64,000 nucleotides of DNA from Paenibacillus sp. OVF10 (GTDB lineage: Bacteria; Bacillota; Bacilli; Paenibacillales; Paenibacillaceae). The DNA is taken from contig CP094668.1 of the NCBI GenBank assembly GCA_022836915.1, positions 5,456,001 through 5,520,000 on the forward strand. The letters are read 5' to 3'. The notes under the pieces are model-generated. The model made no database searches and was not told the origin of the DNA. It was given only the letters and a program-made list of their open reading frames with translations. This document shows positions 59,272 through 64,000 of this stretch, piece by piece; position 1 is the first letter of the stretch, and every line of letters starts with the position of its first letter. The position numbers and the translations under genes are program-made.

Positions 59272-59781
59272 TTAGACGCGGTAATGCGCTAAAATTAAAC
59301 GAGTCACTTCAGCAGCGGATAACTCCGTTGTATCCACCGTATAATGTGCGAACCGATATGCGTCTTTCCGTTCTTCCATAATTGCCTGAATGCGTTCCTC
59401 TGCATTGCCTGCGAGGAGTGGACGATTGTCACAGCCACTAACACGCTCTACAATCACTGCCGGATCAGCAGTCAAGGCAACAACCCATCCATTTTTCAAC
59501 ATCACGTCACAATTATCCGAACGCAGCACTACGCCACCTCCGGTCGCTATGACCTGTGACTTCTTCTCCAGCATCGAGCACAACATGCGGCTCTCGGCAT
59601 CACGGAAATACGTCTCTCCCTTGCCAGTGAACAATTCTGGAATCGTACAGCCTTCCTCTTTTTCCACCGCGGCGTCTACATCAATCAATCGATAACCAAG
59701 CTCGCGTGCAAGCATGTCAGCGACGGTTGATTTGCCGGTTCCCATCATACCAATGAGAATAATATTGTTAGACTTGCTCAA
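59272..59781 (-). CDS. aroK: Shikimate kinase
   Basis: Phosphorylates shikimate at the 3-hydroxyl. P-loop IILIGMMGTGKSTVADMLA near the N-terminus, DVDAAVEKEEGCTIPELF, IATGGGVVLR and the lid CDNRPLLAGNAEER. 169 aa. TTG at 59781 is the likely start, since AAAGGAGTG lies 6 nt ahead; the GTG at 59790 is inside that site. Pathway partner of aroA in the same window but on a separate transcript. Confidence 0.93.
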   Translation of the reverse strand: MSKSNNIILIGMMGTGKSTVADMLARELGYRLIDVDAAVEKEEGCTIPELFTGKGETYFRDAESRMLCSMLEKKSQVIATGGGVVLRSDNCDVMLKNGWVVALTADPAVIVERVSGCDNRPLLAGNAEERIQAIMEERKDAYRFAHYTVDTTELSAAEVTRLILAHYRV

Positions 59782-60001
59782 GGTGTACACTCCTTTAATT
59801 CAAGCAATTCGTGAGCACTTTTGTCCTATCATAACACAGCCCTGCGGACTGGGAAAGACCATCTCCTAACCGACTTCCTTTCGACCATCCGCAAGTACTT
59901 CCAAGACAGATCAAGTAACTCCCGGCAACTAAGCCTACGTTAGATCACCTTAAGCAGTTTTGAGCCCACATACGTCTCAATCAGTAACCATCCCAGCAAA
60001 C

Positions 60002-60194
60002 TAACGAACTCCAATGAACTTATTTACGTAAAATAGGCGCAGTTAAACTTCTAACGAATCTCAGTAAGCTTATTTCAAAAAATCACCGTCAAAACAGCGA
60101 AATCTCGCTGCGAATTATTGAAATAGTGCCTTCTGAGTTCGTTAAAAAATTGAACCGGCTCATTTTGCCAAAATAGAGTGTCTCCTGTTCATTA
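60002..60194. repeat. Mirrored four-unit intergenic repeat element
   Basis: Lies in the 592-bp gap between aroK and gnd, which otherwise holds no gene. Four copies of a 24-bp unit are visible: 60002-60025 and 60052-60075 direct, 60121-60144 and 60171-60194 inverted, each pair exactly 50 bp apart. Copy 2 is TAACGAATCTCAGTAAGCTT plus ATTT. The 26-bp spacers also resemble each other across the mirror. A CAGCGA-AATC-TCGCTG hairpin (60095-60110) lies near the dyad centre. The region 59791-60001 shows nothing notable. Confidence 0.7.
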
Positions 60195-60251
60195 GGTCTA
60201 GAATCAGCTACATATCTTCTCCATCAACACTATTACTGTATAACAAAGTAA

Positions 60252-60299
60252 AAAGAGGCCCAGCGTTAACCGGCAATCACCGGAACGCCAAACCTCTTT
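60252..60299 (-). terminator. Nested hairpin terminator downstream of gnd
   Basis: Outer stem AAAGAGG/CCTCTTT with inner GCGTT/AACGC and CCGG/CCGG stems, followed on the minus strand by TTTT. Confidence 0.75.
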
Positions 60300-60301
60300 G
60301 A

Positions 60302-60343
60302 GCCCTTAGCAGGCCAAAGCTCCTGCCTAAGGGCACTTTGGCC
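60302..60343 (-). repeat. Interlocked inverted repeats in the gnd 3' region
   Basis: On the minus strand GGCCAAAG/CTTTGGCC (8 bp) and GCCCTTAG/CTAAGGGC (8 bp) overlap so that both cannot form as plain hairpins; the second extends as CAGG/CCTG after a one-base bulge. Confidence 0.6.
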
Positions 60344-60373
60344 AAATCTAATAGCCTTGTAGTATATGTGGTG

Positions 60374-61783
60374 CTACTCCATCCAGTTGTGGTGGAAGCT
60401 GCCTTCTTTGTCCACACGTTTGAACGTGTGAGCACCGAAGTAGTCACGTTGAGCTTGCAGCAAGTTTGCTGGCAAACGCTCTGTACGGTAGCTGTCGTAG
60501 TAAGAAAGTGCGCTGGAGAAACCAGGTACTGGAACACCTTGTTGTACAGCTGCCGCTACAACTTCACGCCATGCGCCTTGATAAGACTCAACGATGTTTT
60601 GGAAGTAAGGATCCAGGAGCAAGTTTTTCAGCGCTGCGTCCTTATCATAAGCTTCCTTGATGTTTTGCAGGAACTGCGAACGGATGATGCAGCCACCGCG
60701 GAAGATCATGGCAATGTTGCCGTATTTCAGATCCCAGCCATACTCGTCGGAAGCTGCACGCATTTGTGCAAATCCTTGTGCGTAGGATACGATTTTACTT
60801 GCAAAGAGGGCTTTACGCACGCTCTCGATGAACGCTTTTTTGTCGCCGGAGAACGCTTCAGTTGCTGGTCCACTCAGGATTTTGCTAGCTGCTACACGCT
60901 CGTCCTTCATGGCAGACAGGAAACGGGAGAATACGGATTCTGTAATCATGGACAATGGAACGCCGAGATCCAGCGCACTTTGGCTTGTCCATTTACCTGT
61001 TCCTTTTTGTCCAGCTGCATCCAGAATGACATCAACCATTGGTTTGCCCGTTTCCGGATCGTATTTGGAGAAGATATCTGCAGTGATTTCGATCAGGTAA
61101 CTATCCAGCTCTCCTTGATTCCATTCCGTAAAGATCGCATGAAGCTCTTCAACGGAAACATTCAATACGGATTTGAGCAAGTGATAAGCTTCACCAATCA
61201 ACTGCATGTCTCCGTACTCGATACCGTTATGCACCATTTTCACATAGTGTCCGGCACCATCAGGGCCAATATATGTACAACATGGATCGTCACCGACTTT
61301 GGCCGAGATCGCCGTCAGAATCGGTTCAACCAGTTTATAAGCACTTTCCTGTCCACCTGGCATGATGGAAGGGCCTTTCAGTGCGCCTTCTTCACCACCG
61401 GATACACCTGTACCGATGAAACGAATGCCTTTGTCTTCCAACTCTTTGCTGCGACGTTGCGTGTCAGGGAAGTATGCGTTCCCTCCATCGATGATGATGT
61501 CGCCTTCATCCAGGTGAGGAAGCAGTTGTTCAATGGTAGCGTCGGTCGCTTTGCCGGCTTGTACCATGATCAAAATTTTGCGCGGGGATTCCAGGGATGC
61601 TACGAACTCTTCAATGGAGAATGAGCCTGTCAGGTTTTTACCTTCAGCTTCTTTCAGAAGATCATTGGTTTTCTCCGGGGAACGGTTAAATACCGATACT
61701 GAGAAACCTTTGCTTTCAATGTTAAGGGCCAAATTTTTGCCCATGACAGCCAGGCCAATTACGCCAATTTGTTGTTTTGTCAT
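60374..61783 (-). CDS. gnd: NADP-dependent 6-phosphogluconate dehydrogenase, decarboxylating
   Basis: Oxidative pentose-phosphate pathway, 6-phosphogluconate to ribulose-5-phosphate. Start MTKQQIGVIGLAVMGKNLAL follows GGAGG; an upstream ATG exists without a ribosome site. NAD(P) Rossmann motif GLAVMGKNLALN, then IDGGNAYFPDTQRR, the substrate motif GTGVSGGEEGALKGPSIMPGG, catalytic GAGHYVKMVHNGIEYGDMQ and a late LPANLLQAQRDYFGAHT. 469 aa. Complete, no frameshift. Confidence 0.95.
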   Translation of the reverse strand: MTKQQIGVIGLAVMGKNLALNIESKGFSVSVFNRSPEKTNDLLKEAEGKNLTGSFSIEEFVASLESPRKILIMVQAGKATDATIEQLLPHLDEGDIIIDGGNAYFPDTQRRSKELEDKGIRFIGTGVSGGEEGALKGPSIMPGGQESAYKLVEPILTAISAKVGDDPCCTYIGPDGAGHYVKMVHNGIEYGDMQLIGEAYHLLKSVLNVSVEELHAIFTEWNQGELDSYLIEITADIFSKYDPETGKPMVDVILDAAGQKGTGKWTSQSALDLGVPLSMITESVFSRFLSAMKDERVAASKILSGPATEAFSGDKKAFIESVRKALFASKIVSYAQGFAQMRAASDEYGWDLKYGNIAMIFRGGCIIRSQFLQNIKEAYDKDAALKNLLLDPYFQNIVESYQGAWREVVAAAVQQGVPVPGFSSALSYYDSYRTERLPANLLQAQRDYFGAHTFKRVDKEGSFHHNWME

Positions 61784-61996
61784 CTGGTCCTCCATCCTTT
61801 GCTCCAATTAATTTTATTGAAATAAATTCTCAACAATACTCCCATTTTAACGGTTTTATGTATAGAAGTGAACCCCGTGGCACAGCTACGCAACGAGAAA
61901 ACACTCCAATCTGCTGAGGTGTTCATCGTATTTTCATAAATAGAACCGTGAAGACAATACATCATGCCAGAGAAATCCAATTAATCCAATATTGTA

Positions 61997-62013
61997 TTGT
62001 ACAATGTTATAAT
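61997..62013 (+). promoter_or_regulatory. Extended -10 promoter with TTGTACAA palindrome
   Basis: TGTTATAAT extended -10 (62005-62013) preceded by the palindrome TTGTACAA (61997-62004). Start codon 41 bp downstream, AGGAGGAG ribosome site. Confidence 0.5.
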
Positions 62014-62053
62014 TATATCCAATGAAGTTCGAACAAAAAGGAGGAGTGTACAT

Positions 62054-62658
62054 ATGGCGTTAGAGCAGTTCTCAAAAGAGGAACGGTTTTCCCTGGATAT
62101 TCGAAGAACATTTCTTCTGGGGGCGTATATGAATGAATGGGGGTGCCAGAGCTCAGGATCATTCTTTCGAAGCCAGAAAGAAACATTCATGTAGAAATCT
62201 ATTATTTTCCTGCCACAAGTCAATCTGGCATCGCAAGATTCGTGACGGTAGGGTTGTCTCAGGCAACGCGGCCCTCAGGAGAGCTTGTAGCTGCTGAATG
62301 GATGCTTGCGCTGCAACCGGATCTTGGCGGAGAAGAGGTGGAGCGTGTCAACACCTACCTGGTCGATCTGATCTCCCATCACATCGAAAATGTGCCGGAT
62401 TCAACGGTTCCCCGTGTGATGGAATCAAGCGAATTAGCACCAGCCCGATGGAATGCGACTGCCTTTCTCATTGATGAATTGCGGGGAGAAAAAGAATCCC
62501 TTGAACAGATTCAAGTGGGTCATGAAACGATAGCATTACTGTGGGCAGTACCCATCACTTCTTTTGAAGCCAACCTATTGCTCACCAAAGGATTGGATGA
62601 ATTTGATGCCTGGATTGAAAGCTCGCAATATTCCATCATCAACCCCTGTCGTCCGTGA
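62054..62658 (+). CDS. Suppressor-of-fused (SUFU) domain protein (one frameshift)
   Basis: Bacterial SUFU-domain protein, a family often found with polymorphic toxin immunity or as orphan genes; role unknown here. Start MALEQFSKEERFSLDIRR. The frame breaks in five G at 62139-62143; one restored base gives YMNEWGVPELRIILSKPE. Family-like features: IARFVTVGLSQ, GELVAAEWMLALQ, and IALLWAVPITSFEANLLLTKG with LDEFDAWIE near the end. Restored length 201 aa. No toxin gene adjacent. Confidence 0.78.
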
Positions 62659-62680
62659 TGCCCGTTAGGCACAAAAATAG

Positions 62681-62702
62681 AGCCCTGGCTTCCGCCGGGG
62701 CT
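62681..62702. terminator. Bidirectional terminator between SUFU gene and 62735-63333 gene
   Basis: AGCCCTGG/CCGGGGCT stem with one wobble, T/A tracts both sides. Confidence 0.78.
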
Positions 62703-62734
62703 TTGGTATAGATGACTTTCAAAAGAAATATTCA

Positions 62735-63333
62735 TCAACCTTCCAGCATTAACAGATGTCCAGACAACTGTTTCAATGCTTCGCGGCAGGCATTTGCCTT
62801 TTCCGTATTATTCAGCTGAACAGCCGTATACAGGCGTTCCAGTTCATCGTCCACTTCCATGCGCAACAACATGAGCCTCTCCTCACCTTCACGCGAGAGG
62901 AACATTTCTTCCATCTCTTCCGCCGTCGGCGCAGGTTCCTTTTGAAAAATGACACGCTGCTTGAACCCGGACACTTCCACGAGCCGAATCACTTCACCGA
63001 ATAAAATGTTCTCCACGGTCATCTGCTGATCCTTGAACCGCTTCACAACTGCATGCCCGCGTGTATCTCCAATCAGCTTCTCCAGCCACTCTGCAAGCTT
63101 GGCATCCTTAATGATATAATCCCCAGTCATCTTGTAGTTCCCCGTGCGTGTCTGTTGAAAGCGGAGCTTTACCAGCTTGCGGCCGGTCCGGACTGACAGG
63201 ATAAAAAGGATTCGTCCTCGCTCCAATATAGTGAATATCCCTCACGAATAAGGTCTCTGATCAAATTTTGGATATGCCGACGGTTGAACCGCAGCTCCAG
63301 ATTGCAATATTCAACTTCATAACTCTTATTCAC
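62735..63333 (-). CDS. Conserved hypothetical protein (one frameshift)
   Basis: Function not recognised. GTG start at 63333, GGAGGAG upstream. N-terminal MNKSYEVEYCNLELRFNRRH, a frame break in five A at 63203-63207, and with one base restored SEDESFFILSVRTGRKLVKLRF, then TGDYIIKDAKLAEWLEKLIGDTRGHAVVKRF. Ends in a helical acidic section EEMEEMFLSREGEERLML. Restored length 199 aa. Convergent with the SUFU gene. It may be regulatory but no HTH or enzyme motif is convincing. Confidence 0.72.
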
Positions 63334-63531
63334 GGCACTCCTCCATCTGTACCGGATCAACTCCGGCCCTCGTCTTCAATCGCTTCTACTCAATCGGCTT
63401 ACCCTATTTTATACTTCATTTTATGTAAGGGTACTTGGTTATTTGACTATTTTTCACCGAAAGGACCGCCGGATTGCAGCTTTCCGCAGACGCACAGGGC
63501 AAGCCCCGATTATCATGATATAACGGACGCC

Positions 63532-63575
63532 AAAAGGGAGTTCCACAACCATGATGGTTAACGGAACTCCCTTTT
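63532..63575 (-). terminator. Terminator of the MFS gene
   Basis: Thirteen-bp stem AAAAGGGAGTTCC/GGAACTCCCTTTT with inner AACC/GGTT, right after the stop codon. Confidence 0.88.
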
Positions 63576-63582
63576 CTTTCAC

Positions 63583-64000
63583 TTATTTGGCTGGAGCGGT
63601 GCGAAACGGATTGCGGGATAACACAAAGTGCACAACGGCAAGTCCTGCCATGACGATGGCACTGCCAATGAATGGAGCCGGATGGCTAACGTGGTCCCAC
63701 AGCAGTCCGGAAACAATAGGGCCTACAACCATGCCTGATCCTTGCAATGTAAGGAAGAATCCCCAGATTGCTCCCCGCTCCCCTTTGGGAATCAGTGTGG
63801 CTACAAAAGCATTCCAGGCGGGCAGAATCATGGCATAACTGATGCCCACCAACATGACAACACCAAACACCACCGGAATGGATGTTATGGAGGAGAATGC
63901 GAACAGACTCGCCGCCGCCATCAAAAAACCAACGTTCAGGAACGGTTTCGTGCCAAACCTGTCTACCATTTTACCTACAGGCAGTAAGGCAATAACGGTT
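63583..64000 (-). CDS. MFS transporter, C-terminal part (runs off the window edge)
   Basis: Partial gene, 5' end lies beyond 64000. The visible 139 residues hold the last four or five membrane helices: LPVGKMVDRFGTKPFLNVGF (MFS loop motif), GVVMLVGISYAMILPAW, TLQGSGMVVGPIVSGLLWDHV, and the end VLSRNPFRTAPAK. Drug-efflux type by the DRFGTKP signature, but substrate cannot be told. Own terminator. Confidence 0.85.
   Translation of the reverse strand, partial: TVIALLPVGKMVDRFGTKPFLNVGFLMAAASLFAFSSITSIPVVFGVVMLVGISYAMILPAWNAFVATLIPKGERGAIWGFFLTLQGSGMVVGPIVSGLLWDHVSHPAPFIGSAIVMAGLAVVHFVLSRNPFRTAPAK

Noticed and set aside
60002..60194. CRISPR array
   Set aside because: Only four units, two inverted, with spacers that resemble each other across a mirror rather than being unique; no cas gene in the window.
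60338..61624. A 428-aa open frame on the plus strand over the gnd gene
   Set aside because: It is the exact antisense of a well-conserved gene, its translation is Phe/Cys-rich with no domain pattern, and no ribosome site precedes it.

Overview
The window reads as a contiguous piece of the chromosome of a Paenibacillus-like, endospore-forming Firmicute. This rests on protein families I recognise (RqcH, RemA, YlbF/YlbG, YlaN, YugN, a bacillithiol-type YtxJ/BrxC, CcpA, an AcsA/AcuA pair), AGGAGG-type ribosome binding sites, TTGACA-N17-TATAAT promoters and Bacillales gene order. No rRNA, tRNA, CRISPR array, prophage or transposase gene was seen.

Layout. Positions 29-13450 (minus) carry a core run matching the Bacillus subtilis ylo region: yicC, remA, gmk, rpoZ, coaBC, priA, def, fmt, rsmB, rlmN, prpC, prkC. 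Just upstream are a bifunctional homocysteine methyltransferase/MTHFR gene, dapF and a Ca2+ P-type ATPase (yloB-like), with rqcH divergent at 19803. 21.7-30.6 kb holds a GNAT gene, a PHP phosphoesterase, a LysR regulator, ylbG/ylbF, an XPB-type helicase with a separate helicase-associated partner, and an M20 amidohydrolase. 30.8-39.7 kb holds yugN-ftsW, an Asp23 protein, a cation/proton antiporter, ylaN, an HPr-like protein, an M29 aminopeptidase, a lipoprotein and a GAF-GGDEF protein. 40-46.4 kb holds rpsD, a chemoreceptor and a class A PBP. 46.6-56.7 kb is a carbon-control neighbourhood: acsA and acuA (divergent, with a cre site between), mtnN, ccpA, brxC, a PfpI-like gene, ptsI and a PTS IICBA gene. 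57-64 kb holds aroA, a rhodanese gene, aroK, gnd, a SUFU-domain gene, a conserved unknown gene and the end of an MFS transporter.

The most important technical observation is that fifteen genes, including essential ones (rpsD, fmt, priA, dapF), are broken by twenty apparent single-base deletions, most of them in homopolymer runs. Restoring one base at each gives full-length family-like proteins. This looks like uncorrected sequencing error rather than biology, so those genes are annotated here as whole CDSs with the break noted.

The most interesting non-coding structures are two elements of about 190 bp in intergenic regions: one with imperfect terminal inverted repeats (34262-34452, MITE-like), the other made of four 24-bp units in a mirrored 50-bp phase (60002-60194). 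The best candidate for an under-described protein system is the XPB helicase plus its PF13625-like partner (25831-29277).
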